Shown: piece by piece, positions 8,302 through 18,023 of the stretch
How the letters are laid out: every line of letters starts with the position of its first letter
Position numbering within the stretch: position 1 is the stretch's first letter
Assembly: GCA_022842785.1 (NCBI GenBank)
Contig: JALHOW010000005.1
Location: 310,001-374,000, forward strand
Length of the DNA: 64,000 nt
Source of the DNA: Hyphomicrobiaceae bacterium
GTDB lineage: Bacteria; Pseudomonadota; Alphaproteobacteria; Rhizobiales; Hyphomicrobiaceae
Direction: 5' to 3'
The notes under the pieces: generated by a model
What the model was told of the DNA's origin: nothing
The model's input: the letters and a program-made list of their open reading frames with translations, nothing else
The model's database searches: none
Made by a program: the position numbers and the translations under genes

Positions 8302-10761
8302 TCAATCCTCTTTTCGACGGCGCGGCACGCTCGGCACAGCTCCCGACTGCTTCTTCGGGCCCGACAGCGAGCGCTTGGGCCCAGCTCCCACCAGAGCATC
8401 GGCCGGAGGATCATCGTCGACGACGTCATCGTCGTCCTCTTCTTCCTCTGCCTTGATCTTGGCCTGCTTCACAGCCGGATCCGCCGGGATGTACTCGAAG
8501 CTCAGCTTCTGATCCTCGCCCTCGCCTTCGGTCGCGATCTTGACGATCCCGCCGTGCTCGAGCTTACCGAACAGAAGCTCCTCTGCGAGCGGCTTCTTGA
8601 TGTACTCCTGGATGACGCGCGCCATGGGCCGGGCACCGAACTTCTCGTCGTAGCCCTTCTTCACGATCCACCTGGTCGCGGCTTCGCCGAGTTCGATCGT
8701 CACGCCGCGGTCGGCAAGCTGTGCCTCGAGCTGGAAGACGAACTTCTCGACGACCTTGGTAATGACCTCCTCGGGGAGGCCGCTGAAGGCCACCACGGCA
8801 TCGAGCCGGTTGCGGAACTCCGGCGTGAACAGCCGGTTGATCGCCTCCGTATCGTCGCCCTCGCGCTTCGTGCGGTTGAAGCCGATCGCCGCCTTGGCCA
8901 TGTCGGACGCGCCCGCGTTCGTCGTCATGATGAGGATGACGTTGCGGAAGTCGACCTGCTTGCCGTTGTGGTCGGTCAGCTTGCCGTGATCCATGACCTG
9001 CAGAAGGATGTTGAACAGATCCGGATGCGCCTTCTCGATCTCGTCGAGCAGAAGGACGCTGTGCGGATGCTGGTCGATCCCGTCCGTCAGGAGACCGCCC
9101 TGGTCGAAGCCGACATAGCCCGGCGGCGCGCCAATCAGGCGCGAGACCGTGTGCTTCTCCATGTACTCCGACATGTCGAAGCGCAGGAGCTCGATGCCCA
9201 TAAGGTTCGCGAGCTGCTTGGCGACTTCTGTCTTGCCGACGCCGGTCGGCCCCGAGAACAGGTAGGAGCCGATCGGCTTCTCCGGTTCGCGCAGGCCGGC
9301 GCGGGCCAGCTTGATCGCCGACGCCAGTGCGGTGATCGCGGCGTCCTGACCGAAGACGACGCGCTTCAGGTCCTTCTCGAGGTTCGACATGACCTCGGCA
9401 TCGGACTTCGACACGGTCTTCGGCGGAATACGCGCCATGGTGGCGATCGTCGCCTCGATCTCGGCAACACCGATCTTCTTCTTGCGCTTGCCTTCCTCGA
9501 CCAGCATTTGGCTCGCGCCGGTCTCGTCGATCACGTCGATCGCCTTGTCGGGCAGCTTGCGGTCGTGGATGTACTTCGCCGACAGCTCCACCGCGGCCTT
9601 GATGGCACCGCGCGTGTACTTGAGCTTGTGGAAGTTCTCGAAGTACGGCTTCAGGCCCTTCAGGATCTCGATCGTATCCTCGACCGTGGGCTCCTTCACA
9701 TCGATCTTCTGGAAGCGACGGACGAGCGCGCGATCCTTCTCGAAGTGCTGGCGGTACTCCTTGTAGGTGGTCGAGCCGATGCAGCGCACCGCACCCGACT
9801 GAAGCGCGGGCTTCAGCAGGTTGGACGCATCCATCGCGCCGCCAGACGTGGCGCCGGCGCCGATCACCGTATGGATCTCGTCGATGAACAGGATCGCGCC
9901 CGGATAGGCCTCGACCTCCTTCATCACGGCCTTGAGCCGCTCCTCGAAGTCACCGCGATAGCGCGTGCCGGCGAGCAGCGCGCCCATGTCGAGCGAGAAG
10001 ATCGTCGCGTCGCGCAGAACCTCCGGCACCTCGCCGCGAATGATCTTGCGCGCGAGACCTTCCGCGATGGCGGTCTTGCCGACGCCGGGATCACCAACGA
10101 ACAGCGGGTTGTTCTTCTGGCGGCGGCAGAGCACCTGGATCGTGCGCAGCACTTCCGGCAGGCGCCCGATCAGCGGATCGATCTTACCGTCGCGCGCCTT
10201 CTTGTTGAGGTTGACGCAGTAGGTGTTGAGCGCATCGGCACCGGGCTTCTTCTCGCCGGTCGCGCCTTCCGTACCACCTTCGTCGTCGGCGCCGCGGACC
10301 TGGCGCGGCTCGTTCATGCCCGGCCGCTTGGCAATGCCATGACTGATGTACTGGACGGCATCGAAGCGCGTCATCTCCTGCTCCTGCAGGAAGAACGCGG
10401 CATGACTCTCGCGCTCGGCGAAGAGCGCGACAAGCACCTGCGCGCCCGTCACCTCTTCGCGGCTCGAAGACTGGACGTGCACGACGGCGCGATGAATGAC
10501 GCGCTGGAACGCCGTCGTCGGCGCAGCCTCGACAGCATTCTTCGACACGTGCATGTCGAGCTCCTCGTCGAGGAACTCCGTCACGCGACGACGGATCTTC
10601 TCGATGTCCACGTTGCACGCGCGCATGACGCCGGCTGCATCGCCGTCGTCGAGCAGCGCCAGCAGCAGGTGCTCGAGCGTTGCATATTCATGCGACCGCT
10701 CGTTGGCATACTCGAGCGCGCGGTGGAGTGCCTGTTCAAGGCTTTGCGAGAAGGATGGCAA
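8302..10761 (-). CDS. clpA: ATP-dependent Clp protease ATP-binding subunit ClpA
   Basis: 819-residue AAA+ unfoldase that feeds substrates to ClpP. Two N-terminal Clp_N repeats (about residues 1-145), then the first AAA module with Walker A GDPGVGKT at 223-230 and Walker B ILFIDEIHT, then the second AAA module with GPTGVGKT near residue 503 and LLLDEIEKAHPD. No coiled-coil M domain is apparent, so it is ClpA rather than ClpB or ClpC. The C-terminal tail is acidic (EEEEDDDDVVDDD) and then basic. The adaptor gene clpS lies 7 bases upstream, the usual ClpS-ClpA arrangement for N-degron proteolysis. Confidence 0.98.
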   Translation of the reverse strand: MPSFSQSLEQALHRALEYANERSHEYATLEHLLLALLDDGDAAGVMRACNVDIEKIRRRVTEFLDEELDMHVSKNAVEAAPTTAFQRVIHRAVVHVQSSSREEVTGAQVLVALFAERESHAAFFLQEQEMTRFDAVQYISHGIAKRPGMNEPRQVRGADDEGGTEGATGEKKPGADALNTYCVNLNKKARDGKIDPLIGRLPEVLRTIQVLCRRQKNNPLFVGDPGVGKTAIAEGLARKIIRGEVPEVLRDATIFSLDMGALLAGTRYRGDFEERLKAVMKEVEAYPGAILFIDEIHTVIGAGATSGGAMDASNLLKPALQSGAVRCIGSTTYKEYRQHFEKDRALVRRFQKIDVKEPTVEDTIEILKGLKPYFENFHKLKYTRGAIKAAVELSAKYIHDRKLPDKAIDVIDETGASQMLVEEGKRKKKIGVAEIEATIATMARIPPKTVSKSDAEVMSNLEKDLKRVVFGQDAAITALASAIKLARAGLREPEKPIGSYLFSGPTGVGKTEVAKQLANLMGIELLRFDMSEYMEKHTVSRLIGAPPGYVGFDQGGLLTDGIDQHPHSVLLLDEIEKAHPDLFNILLQVMDHGKLTDHNGKQVDFRNVILIMTTNAGASDMAKAAIGFNRTKREGDDTEAINRLFTPEFRNRLDAVVAFSGLPEEVITKVVEKFVFQLEAQLADRGVTIELGEAATRWIVKKGYDEKFGARPMARVIQEYIKKPLAEELLFGKLEHGGIVKIATEGEGEDQKLSFEYIPADPAVKQAKIKAEEEEDDDDVVDDDPPADALVGAGPKRSLSGPKKQSGAVPSVPRRRKED

Positions 10762-10768
10762 GGGCGTC

Positions 10769-11116
10769 CTATTCCTTTTCCATAGTGCACTGCAACGGAT
10801 GCTGGTTCTGGCGTGCGAAGTCCATCACCTGGGCAACCTTCGTCTCAGCGATCTCGTACGTGTACACCCCACATATGCCGACACCTTTGTGGTGAACGTG
10901 CAGCATGATCCGGGTGGCATCTTCGCGCCCTTTGTTGAAGAAACGCTCAAGTACATGAACGACGAACTCCATAGGCGTGTAGTCATCGTTCAGCAGCAGA
11001 ACCTTATAGAGGCTCGGCCGCTTGGTCTTTGGACGCGTCTTGGTAACGAGGCCGGTCTTGCCTTCGCCGTCGCCACCATCGCCGCCGTCCGCTCCGTTTC
11101 CGTTCTTGCCCGCCAT
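10769..11116 (-). CDS. clpS: ATP-dependent Clp protease adaptor ClpS
   Basis: 115-residue ClpS adaptor, which recognises N-degrons and delivers them to ClpA. The core has the diagnostic [17 protein letters not shown] (binding-pocket N and D residues), then [19 protein letters not shown] and [13 protein letters not shown] flexible Gly/Asp-rich N-terminal tail precedes it. The start at 11116 (MAGKNGNG) gives normal family length; an in-frame ATG at 11140 would add eight residues. It forms an operon with clpA. Confidence 0.96.
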   Translation of the reverse strand: MAGKNGNGADGGDGGDGEGKTGLVTKTRPKTKRPSLYKVLLLNDDYTPMEFVVHVLERFFNKGREDATRIMLHVHHKGVGICGVYTYEIAETKVAQVMDFARQNQHPLQCTMEKE

Positions 11117-11580
11117 TGTCAGTAAACTTCGCTTCAGCATTTCCGAGCCCCAGCAACTTCCCAAGCTCGAAAGTCCTAACCGTAAGCTCTGCGGCCCCAG
11201 CTATAGAGTTCCAGCCGCACATCTCCTGCTGAGCGCATTCTAAAGGCAGCGCACGCGGGACTGCAATTCGTTCGATAGTGAAAGCCGGCCCGTGCATCAC
11301 GTCTTCGCGATCGGGTAGGCGCGCCGCCCCCGTTCCACCGGGACATATCTGGTGTCGCCACCGGACAAAATAAAGGCCGCCCCGCTTGCAGCGCACCTCT
11401 GCCCCGAAAATGCGGCGACGTGCCTCCCGCTGTGCCAGCCGCACTGGGCATTCGGGGATCACACGATTCGCTTGTGTGAAGGCCAATTCGGAATGCCTCG
11501 CTCTTGACCGGCGGCCCGCGATGGCATTTTGATCGAGCCAGCATATCCCAGTGCGCTCCTTCGAACCCGGAACCATTCCA
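11117..11580. other. Divergent intergenic region clpS / FAH gene
   Basis: 464 bases between divergent genes. No ORF is convincing. Two structures are visible: a bulged long-range repeat CCCCGAAAATGC (11402-11413) with GCATTCGGGG (11448-11457), and a TCACAC-N9-GTGTGA inverted repeat at 11459-11479, about 100 bases before the FAH-family start. Promoters for both genes should lie here, but I could not assign boxes with confidence. Confidence 0.45.
11459..11479. promoter_or_regulatory. Candidate operator, TCACAC inverted repeat
   Basis: A perfect 6-bp dyad TCACAC / GTGTGA separated by 9 bases lies upstream of the FAH-family gene and could bind a dimeric regulator. No regulator gene is adjacent, so the partner is unknown. 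Confidence 0.3.
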
Positions 11581-12264
11581 ATGAAATACGTGATCGATCC
11601 GCCGCGTCAGGCGGCCCTGCCTGTCCGTGGCTCGTCCGAACTGTTCCCCGTTCATCGCATCTATTGCATCGGCCGCAACTACGCCGAGCACGCGCGCGAA
11701 ATGGGGCACGATCCCAACAAGGAGCCACCTTTCTTCTTTCAGAAGAACCCGGACAACCTGCGTACGGACGGCAAGTTTCCCTATCCGCCCGGCACCTCCG
11801 ACGTGCACTTCGAGATCGAGATGATCGTGGCACTGAAGTCCGGCGGCCGCGACATCAAGACCGAGGATGCCATGTCGCACGTCTGGGGCTACGGCATCGG
11901 CCTCGATATGACGCGGCGCGATCTTCAGGGCGAAGCCAAGAAACTGGGGCGCCCGTGGGAGATCGGCAAGGCCTTCGAGCATTCCGCCCCTGCGACGGCG
12001 CTCATCCCGGCCTCCGAGATCGGCCATCCGGCAACGGGCGCCATCTGGCTCGACGTCAACGGTAAGCGCCGCCAGGCCGGCGACCTCAACCAGATGATCT
12101 GGGATATTCCGGGCCAGATTGCCTACATCTCGACCCTGTTCGAGCTCAAAGCCGGCGACATCATCATGACGGGCACCCCATCCGGCGTCGGCGCCATCGT
12201 GAAGGGCGACAAGCTGCACGGGCACGTCGACGGCGTCGGCGATCTCCACGTCGAGGTCGTGTAG
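11581..12264 (+). CDS. fumarylacetoacetate hydrolase family protein
   Basis: 227-residue member of the FAH family, which cleaves or decarboxylates acylpyruvate-type substrates with a bound divalent cation. Metal ligands are visible as E78 and E80 (HFEIEMIVALKSGG) and D109 (GLDMTRRDLQ). The N-terminal IYCIGRNYAEHAREMG and the C-terminal GDIIMTGTPSGVG are family signatures. It resembles the small single-domain fumarylpyruvate hydrolase/YcgM-like group. ATG 11581 is preferred over an in-frame GTG at 11551. A hairpin follows at 12310-12331 before the next co-directional gene. Confidence 0.92.
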   Translation: MKYVIDPPRQAALPVRGSSELFPVHRIYCIGRNYAEHAREMGHDPNKEPPFFFQKNPDNLRTDGKFPYPPGTSDVHFEIEMIVALKSGGRDIKTEDAMSHVWGYGIGLDMTRRDLQGEAKKLGRPWEIGKAFEHSAPATALIPASEIGHPATGAIWLDVNGKRRQAGDLNQMIWDIPGQIAYISTLFELKAGDIIMTGTPSGVGAIVKGDKLHGHVDGVGDLHVEVV

Positions 12265-12309
12265 GACTGGGTCTTCCGAGCGATTTCACCCGCCATTTCA
12301 TCCTCTGGC

Positions 12310-12331
12310 GCGTACCTGCTACAAGGTACGC
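12310..12331 (+). terminator. Hairpin between FAH and MDR genes
   Basis: Perfect 7-bp inverted repeat GCGTACC / GGTACGC with an 8-base loop, 46 bases after the FAH stop. There is no T tract, so it may be a processing or weak termination signal rather than a strong terminator. Confidence 0.4.
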
Positions 12332-12377
12332 CAACTGAAAATCGCGCCCCGTACGGGAGCGCCGGAGGAATTCGTCT

Positions 12378-13427
12378 ATGGCAAGCCCGAGCATCCCGAA
12401 AACCCAGCGCCGCGTCGTCCTCGCCAATCGCCCTGCGGGCGAGCCTTCAGGCCAGGATTTCCGGGTTGAAGAGGGGCCGGTACCTGAGCCCGGCCCAGGC
12501 CAGATACTCGTGCGAGCCATCTATCTTTCGCTCGACCCCTACATGCGCGGGCGGATGCGCGACGTGGTGTCCTATGCACCAGTCGTGCAGATCGGCGAGG
12601 TTATGCCCGGCGGCATCGTCGGCGAGGTCGTGAAGTCCAACAACCCGGGCTACAAGGTCGGCGATATCGTCGAGGAGCGCCTCGGCTGGCAGGAGTACGG
12701 CGTCAGCAGCGGCACCGCGCGCAAGATCGATCCGTCACTGGCGCCGATCTCGACGGCTAACGGCATTCTCGGCATGCCGGGGCTCACGGCCTACTTTGGT
12801 CTCCTCGAACTCGGCCAGCCGAAGCCCGGCGACACGGTCGTCGTTTCCGCAGCATCCGGCGCCGTAGGGCAGGTTGTCGGGCAGATCGCGAAGCTTGCGG
12901 GCTGCCGCGCCGTCGGAATTGCCGGTGGCCCCAAGAAGTGCGCCTTCGTCACGAACGAGCTCGGCTTCGATGCCTGCGTCGACTACAAGGCCGGCGGCGA
13001 CCTCACCGCGGCGGTCAAGGCGGCCTGCCCGGATGGCGTCGACGTCTATTTCGACAATGTCGGCGGCGTGGTCACCGACGCCGTGATCGCCAATATCAAT
13101 TTCTGGGCGCGCGTCGCCATCTGCGGCTCCATCTCTCAGTACAATTCGGACGCCGTCGAGATGGGGCCCCGCACACCGGGCTTCTTCGTCGGCCGCCGCG
13201 TGACGACGCGCGGCTTTATCGTCTCGGACTTCCTGACGCGCTTCCCCTTCGCCATGAACCGCATGGGAAAGTGGGTGCGCGAAGGCAAGCTGAAGTACCG
13301 CGAGGACATCGTGGACGGAGGGATCGCCAAGGCGCCCGAGGCCTTCATCGGGCTGCTCAAGGGCGATAATTTCGGCAAGCTCCAAGTCCGCGTTGGCCCC
13401 GAGCCGGCGGGCCTGCCGAAAGCCTGA
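12378..13427 (+). CDS. NADP-dependent oxidoreductase, zinc-independent MDR family
   Basis: 349-residue medium-chain reductase of the leukotriene-B4-dehydrogenase/CurA type, reducing alkenals, alkenones or quinones with NADPH. YLSLDPYMRGRM at about residues 50-61 is the hallmark of this zinc-free group; the nucleotide-binding loop is AASGAVGQVVGQIAK near residue 157. GGPKKCAFVTNELGFDACVDYK and VDVYFDNVGG also match. The start is supported by GGAGGAATT 8 bases upstream. Its physiological substrate cannot be told; CurA-type curcumin reductase is the nearest named relative I recognise. Confidence 0.93.
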   Translation: MASPSIPKTQRRVVLANRPAGEPSGQDFRVEEGPVPEPGPGQILVRAIYLSLDPYMRGRMRDVVSYAPVVQIGEVMPGGIVGEVVKSNNPGYKVGDIVEERLGWQEYGVSSGTARKIDPSLAPISTANGILGMPGLTAYFGLLELGQPKPGDTVVVSAASGAVGQVVGQIAKLAGCRAVGIAGGPKKCAFVTNELGFDACVDYKAGGDLTAAVKAACPDGVDVYFDNVGGVVTDAVIANINFWARVAICGSISQYNSDAVEMGPRTPGFFVGRRVTTRGFIVSDFLTRFPFAMNRMGKWVREGKLKYREDIVDGGIAKAPEAFIGLLKGDNFGKLQVRVGPEPAGLPKA

Positions 13428-13457
13428 CGCGCAATAGCGACGAGGGGGGACAGCGGC

Positions 13458-14399
13458 ATGAATGCTCTGCGAATGCCTGAGATCCTCGCAATCGGCGAGC
13501 CCATGGTCGAGTTCAACCAGTCGGGCGGACCGGGCTCGCGCAACTACTTGCAGGGCTTCGGCGGCGATACCTCGAACTTCTCCATCGCCGCCGCACGCCA
13601 GGGGGCCAAAGTCGCCTACTTCACGCGCCTCGGCGATGACATCTACGGCCAGATGCTGCGCGATCTGTGGGCACGCGAGGGCGTGGATGCGAGCACAGTG
13701 GAGAGCGATCAGGATGCCCCCACCGGCATCTACTTCGTGACGCACGGCGAGAATGGCCACCAGTTCTCGTTCTTCCGCACAGGCTCCGCGGCGAGCCGTA
13801 TGCATCCCGCCCATCTGCCGCTCGCCGTCATACGCGGCGCGCGCGTGCTGCATCTGTCGGGCATATCCTTCGCCATTTCGGCGAGCGCCGCGGATACCTG
13901 CTACGCCGCGATCGACGCGGCGCGGGCAGCCGGCGTCATGGTTTCGTTCGATACCAACCTGCGCCTGAGACTGTGGTCGAAGGACCGGGCACGCGCCGTT
14001 ATGACCGACGTCATCGGCCTCGCGGATATCTGCCTACCGAGCTACGACGACATCGTCGTCATTACCGGGCTTACCGATCCTGATGCGCTGGTCGACTACT
14101 GCCTCGATCGCGGCGCCCGCACCGTTGCGCTGAAACTCGGCGCGGATGGCGCGCTGGTTGCCGATCGCAATCGGCGGTTCCGCTTCGCGCCGCATCCCTG
14201 CAATCCGGTGGACGCCACCGGCGCGGGCGACACCTTCGGCGGCGCCTTCGTTGCCCGTCTCCTCGCCGGCGACGATCTCGCGGCCGCAGGCCTCCACGCG
14301 ACGGTTGCCGCCGCACTCTCGACGGAGGGTTTTGGCGCCGTCGAACCGATCCCGACGTCGGATGCCGTACGTCGCGTCATGATGGGAGCTTCAACGTGA
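13458..14399 (+). CDS. kdgK: 2-keto-3-deoxygluconate kinase, PfkB family
   Basis: 313-residue PfkB-family sugar kinase. Early EPMVEFNQSGG with GGDTSNFSIAAARQG is the substrate-binding region typical of KDG kinases; DATGAGDTFGGAF at 252-264 is PfkB signature 2 with catalytic D258. The next gene, a KDPG aldolase, starts 4 bases before this stop (GTGA overlap). Together they would phosphorylate 2-keto-3-deoxygluconate to KDPG and split it into pyruvate and glyceraldehyde 3-phosphate. The start has a strong purine-rich ribosome site (GGGGGGA). Confidence 0.9.
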   Translation: MNALRMPEILAIGEPMVEFNQSGGPGSRNYLQGFGGDTSNFSIAAARQGAKVAYFTRLGDDIYGQMLRDLWAREGVDASTVESDQDAPTGIYFVTHGENGHQFSFFRTGSAASRMHPAHLPLAVIRGARVLHLSGISFAISASAADTCYAAIDAARAAGVMVSFDTNLRLRLWSKDRARAVMTDVIGLADICLPSYDDIVVITGLTDPDALVDYCLDRGARTVALKLGADGALVADRNRRFRFAPHPCNPVDATGAGDTFGGAFVARLLAGDDLAAAGLHATVAAALSTEGFGAVEPIPTSDAVRRVMMGAST

Positions 14400-15040
14400 C
14401 TGCACTCAAGGCTGATGCGCGCGGCTGGCGCGAGCAGGCGATCATTCCGGTTCTCACTGTGCGCAAGGCCGAAAATGCAGCACGAACGGCTGCCGCACTG
14501 GCCGATGCCGGCCTCAAGTTTGTCGAGGTAACGCTGCGCACGCCGGAGTCGCTCGCCGCGATCCGAGCCATGGCCGCCGCCGACAGTGGTGCGATCATCG
14601 GCGCCGGCAGCATACGCTCGCCGCGCGATATCGACGACGCTGTGGCCTCAGGCGCCAAGTTCCTCGTTTCGCCCGGCCAGACTGATGCACTCCTCAAGGC
14701 AGGCCTCGCGGCGCCCGTACCGTTCATTCCGGCTGCCGCCACGCCCGCCGAAATGATGCGTGCGATGGAAGCCGGCTTTCCGGTCGTGAAGTTCTTTCCC
14801 GCCGAGGCCTCGGGCGGCATCAAGGCGCTCAGCGCGATCCTGGCGCCGCTCCATGATCTCGCCGTCATGCCGACGGGCGGCATCACGACGGCCAATGCGC
14901 TCGATTATCTGAAAATACCGAATGTCGTCGCCGTGGGCGGTTCCTGGATGGTCAAGCCCGACGACATCGATGCCGGCCGCTTCGATGAGATCGCCGCACT
15001 CGCGCGCGCCGCAGCAGCGATCGGCAAGCAGCGCAACTAA
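14396..15040 (+). CDS. eda: 2-dehydro-3-deoxy-phosphogluconate aldolase (bifunctional KDPG/KHG aldolase)
   Basis: 214-residue class I aldolase. The catalytic set is present: E44 and R48 in VEVTLRTPES, and Schiff-base K132 in VVKFFPAEA, matching the E. coli E45/R49/K133 arrangement. IIGAGSIRSPRD replaces the commoner GAGTV. It starts with GTG, overlapping the kdgK stop by 4 bases, so the two are translationally coupled. Role: final step of the Entner-Doudoroff or uronate pathway. No edd gene or regulator lies beside it. A perfect 9-bp hairpin follows directly after the stop. Confidence 0.94.
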   Translation: MTALKADARGWREQAIIPVLTVRKAENAARTAAALADAGLKFVEVTLRTPESLAAIRAMAAADSGAIIGAGSIRSPRDIDDAVASGAKFLVSPGQTDALLKAGLAAPVPFIPAAATPAEMMRAMEAGFPVVKFFPAEASGGIKALSAILAPLHDLAVMPTGGITTANALDYLKIPNVVAVGGSWMVKPDDIDAGRFDEIAALARAAAAIGKQRN

Positions 15041-15064
15041 GGATCAATCGGCGGCGATTGATCC
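15041..15064 (+). terminator. Hairpin directly after eda
   Basis: Perfect inverted repeat GGATCAATC / GATTGATCC with loop GGCGGC begins at the first base after the eda TAA. No T tract follows; a terminator or an mRNA 3'-end stabiliser is likely. Confidence 0.55.
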
Positions 15065-15208
15065 ATCGCAATGCTCCAGACCTGCTGATTGCCTAAGCCT
15101 TGACGTCACCCGTCGGGGCTCGCGCACTGTCGCATTCTGCGCGCCGCCACCCGGCTGTGCGGGGACATACCAATCAGCCCCATTGCTGGCATCAACCTGG
15201 AAGCCCGA

Positions 15209-17962
15209 ATGCCGGACCGACATGATCCTGCTTTGCCCGACAAGCCCTGGCATTCCCTGCCCGCCGAGGCGGTCATTGCCGCCACTGCGAGTTCGCGCGA
15301 CGGCCTCACCACGTCAGAAGTCACAGCTCGCCTCGCACGACACGGCCCCAATGCACTGCCGGCCGGAGTTGGAAAGTCGCTGCTGAAGCGCTTTCTCCTG
15401 CAATTCGACAATCTGCTGATCTACGTCATGATCGCCGGCGCCGCGATCACGCTGATGCTCGGGCACTATGTGGATACGGCCGTCATCCTCGCCGTGATCA
15501 TCATCAACGCCATCATCGGCGTCATCCAGGAGAACAGGGCCGAATCCGCACTCGAGGCCATCCGCGACATGATCAGCCCGCGCGCCTCGGTGCTGCGCGA
15601 AAGCCACCGCGTGACGGTCGATGCCGCGCACCTCGTACCGGGCGACATTCTGCTGCTGGAAGCCGGCGACCGCGTCACGGCCGACGTCCGCTTGATCAAG
15701 GCGCGCAACCTGCGCATCGACGAAGCCATCCTGACGGGCGAATCCGTCGCCGTGGACAAGGGCATTGATCCCGCTGCGGAGGCAGCAGCGCTCGGCGACC
15801 GCCGATCCATGGCGTACTCGGGCACGCTCGTCGCTGCCGGCCAGGGCGCGGGCGTCGTCGTCGCGACAGGCCCACACTCGGAGATCGGTCGCATCAGCGC
15901 ACTGCTGAGCCGCGTCGAGCAACTCGAAACGCCGCTCATCCGGCAAATGAACGAGTTCGCACGTCAGCTCACCTTCGCGATTCTGGCGCTGTGCGTCGTC
16001 ACGTTCCTCTTCGCTGTCTTCGCCCGCGACTATCCCTTCGATCTCGCTTTTCTCGCCGTCGTCAGCTTGGCTGTTGCCGCGGTTCCCGAAGGCCTGCCGG
16101 CCGTGATGACAATCACGCTGGCGATCGGGGTCCAGCGCATGGCCGCGCGAAACGCCATCATCCGCCACCTGCCCGCCGTCGAGACGCTCGGCTCGATCTC
16201 GACGATCTGTTCCGACAAGACGGGCACACTCACGCGCAACGAGATGACGGTGACCCGCGTCGTGCTCGCCGAGCGCGCGTATGATGTCGGCGGCGTCGGA
16301 TATGCTCCCAAGGGTGGTTTCAGCCTCTCCGGGCAGGAAACCGACCCCGCCACCGATGCCGCGCTCATGAGTGCCGCCCGCACCGCCATCCTCTGCAACG
16401 ACGCCGCACTGCGCGAGCGCGGTGACCAGTGGTCCGTCGACGGTGATCCCATGGAAGGCGCGCTCATGGCCTTCGGTCTCAAGGCCGGCCACGAGCGCGA
16501 CGCCCTCTCGAAGTCGCTGCCGCGGCTCGACGAGATCCCCTTCGATGCAGCCCATCGCTACATGGCCACGCTGCACCACAGTCACGACGGCGCGGTTTTC
16601 GCCTGCATCAAAGGCGCGCCGGAGCGCCTGCTCGACATGTGCCGCACCGAGGCCACGAGCAGTGGCGAAGTTCCGCTGAACAAGGCCTATTGGCTCGAGG
16701 CCATCGACGATCTTGCGAAGAACGGCCAGCGCGTCCTTGCGCTCGCCTCGCTCGACTTAGCCCACGACAAGCGCACGCTCGACTTCGGCGACGTGGAGCA
16801 GGGCTTGCGTCTCGACGGCCTCGTCGGACTCATCGACCCGCCGCGCCCCGAAGCCATCGCCGCCGTCGCCGAATGCCGCAGCGCCGGCATTACTGTCAAG
16901 ATGATCACCGGCGATCACGCGGCGACCGCCGGCGCCATCGCCGACCAGCTGGGACTTTCGACGCACGCCCACGCAAACGTCCTCACCGGCCGCGATCTCG
17001 ACGATGTGACGGCCGCCGCCCTGCCGGCACTGGCATCCGAGACGAGCGTGTTCGCGCGCACGAGCCCCGAGCACAAGCTTCGCCTCGTCGAGGCCCTGCA
17101 GGCGGATCGCGACGTCATTGCGATGACTGGCGACGGCGTCAACGACGCGCCGGCGCTGAAGCGCGCCGATGTCGGCGTCGCCATGGGGCGAAGCGGAACC
17201 GAGGCGGCCAAGGAAGCGGCCGACATGGTGCTCGCCGATGATAATTTCGCCTCGATTGTCGCCGCAGTGCGCGAGGGGCGCACGGTTTATGACAACCTCA
17301 CGAAGGTCATCGGCTGGACGCTGCCAACCAACGGCGGCGAGTTCCTCATCGTCGTCGCCGCCATCATCTTCGGCATCACGCTGCCCATGACGCCGGCGCA
17401 GATCCTGTGGATCAACATGGTCACCACCGTCGGCCTCGGCCTCGTGCTTGCCTTCGAGCCGGCCGAGCCGGACATCATGAAGCGGCCGCCCCGCGCTTCC
17501 GATGCGCCGATCCTGTCACCATTCCTGTTGTGGCGCGTTGCGTTCGTATCGGTGCTGTTCGCCCTCGGCGCGCTCGGCATCTTTACTTGGGCCATGGCTC
17601 GCGGCCTCGGCATCGAGACGGCCCGGACGATGGTGGTCAACACGGTGGTGGTGCTGGAACTCTTTTACTTGTTCTCCGTCAGGTACCTGTATGGGGCCTC
17701 GTTCACCTTACGCGGGATCCTCGGAACCCCGGCTGTGCTGACCGGCATCGCTGTCATCGTCGGCTTGCAGATGGCGTTCACGTACCTACCTGCGATGCAG
17801 TACCTGTTCCAGACCACTGACATCGGCTTTCTCGAAGGTGCAGCTATCATGGGCACGGGCATTGCCCTGTTCGTGATCCTCGAGATCGAGAAGCACGTCG
17901 GCCGGGCGCTCTTTCCGACGCTCAGACCCGGAGCCGCGAGACTGGAAGCTCGTACCGCCTGA
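15209..17962 (+). CDS. cation-translocating P-type ATPase (P2A, Ca2+-ATPase-like)
   Basis: 917-residue P-type ATPase. The actuator motif TGES is at residues 176-179, the phosphorylated Asp is D336 in CSDKTGTLTRNEM, the membrane motif PEGLPAV is near 295, and GDGVNDAPALK marks the hinge of the P domain. PEGL and the N-terminal cation_ATPase_N segment place it with the SERCA/PMR1-like P2A group rather than heavy-metal (CPx) pumps. Ten membrane segments are expected. It is followed 61 bases later by a universal stress protein gene, a pairing often seen for stress-linked cation pumps. The exact ion cannot be fixed by eye. Confidence 0.92.
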   Translation: MPDRHDPALPDKPWHSLPAEAVIAATASSRDGLTTSEVTARLARHGPNALPAGVGKSLLKRFLLQFDNLLIYVMIAGAAITLMLGHYVDTAVILAVIIINAIIGVIQENRAESALEAIRDMISPRASVLRESHRVTVDAAHLVPGDILLLEAGDRVTADVRLIKARNLRIDEAILTGESVAVDKGIDPAAEAAALGDRRSMAYSGTLVAAGQGAGVVVATGPHSEIGRISALLSRVEQLETPLIRQMNEFARQLTFAILALCVVTFLFAVFARDYPFDLAFLAVVSLAVAAVPEGLPAVMTITLAIGVQRMAARNAIIRHLPAVETLGSISTICSDKTGTLTRNEMTVTRVVLAERAYDVGGVGYAPKGGFSLSGQETDPATDAALMSAARTAILCNDAALRERGDQWSVDGDPMEGALMAFGLKAGHERDALSKSLPRLDEIPFDAAHRYMATLHHSHDGAVFACIKGAPERLLDMCRTEATSSGEVPLNKAYWLEAIDDLAKNGQRVLALASLDLAHDKRTLDFGDVEQGLRLDGLVGLIDPPRPEAIAAVAECRSAGITVKMITGDHAATAGAIADQLGLSTHAHANVLTGRDLDDVTAAALPALASETSVFARTSPEHKLRLVEALQADRDVIAMTGDGVNDAPALKRADVGVAMGRSGTEAAKEAADMVLADDNFASIVAAVREGRTVYDNLTKVIGWTLPTNGGEFLIVVAAIIFGITLPMTPAQILWINMVTTVGLGLVLAFEPAEPDIMKRPPRASDAPILSPFLLWRVAFVSVLFALGALGIFTWAMARGLGIETARTMVVNTVVVLELFYLFSVRYLYGASFTLRGILGTPAVLTGIAVIVGLQMAFTYLPAMQYLFQTTDIGFLEGAAIMGTGIALFVILEIEKHVGRALFPTLRPGAARLEARTA

Positions 17963-18023
17963 GCCGCGCTCCATCGCGGAGCCCATAACTACCCAACGCA
18001 GTAAGAAGGAAGGGATCACGATC

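Noticed and set aside
7972-10785. Very long plus-strand open frame (937 codons) opposite clpA
   Set aside because: It is antisense to a full-length, clearly conserved ClpA; the open frame arises from GC-rich third positions and its translation has no recognisable domain.
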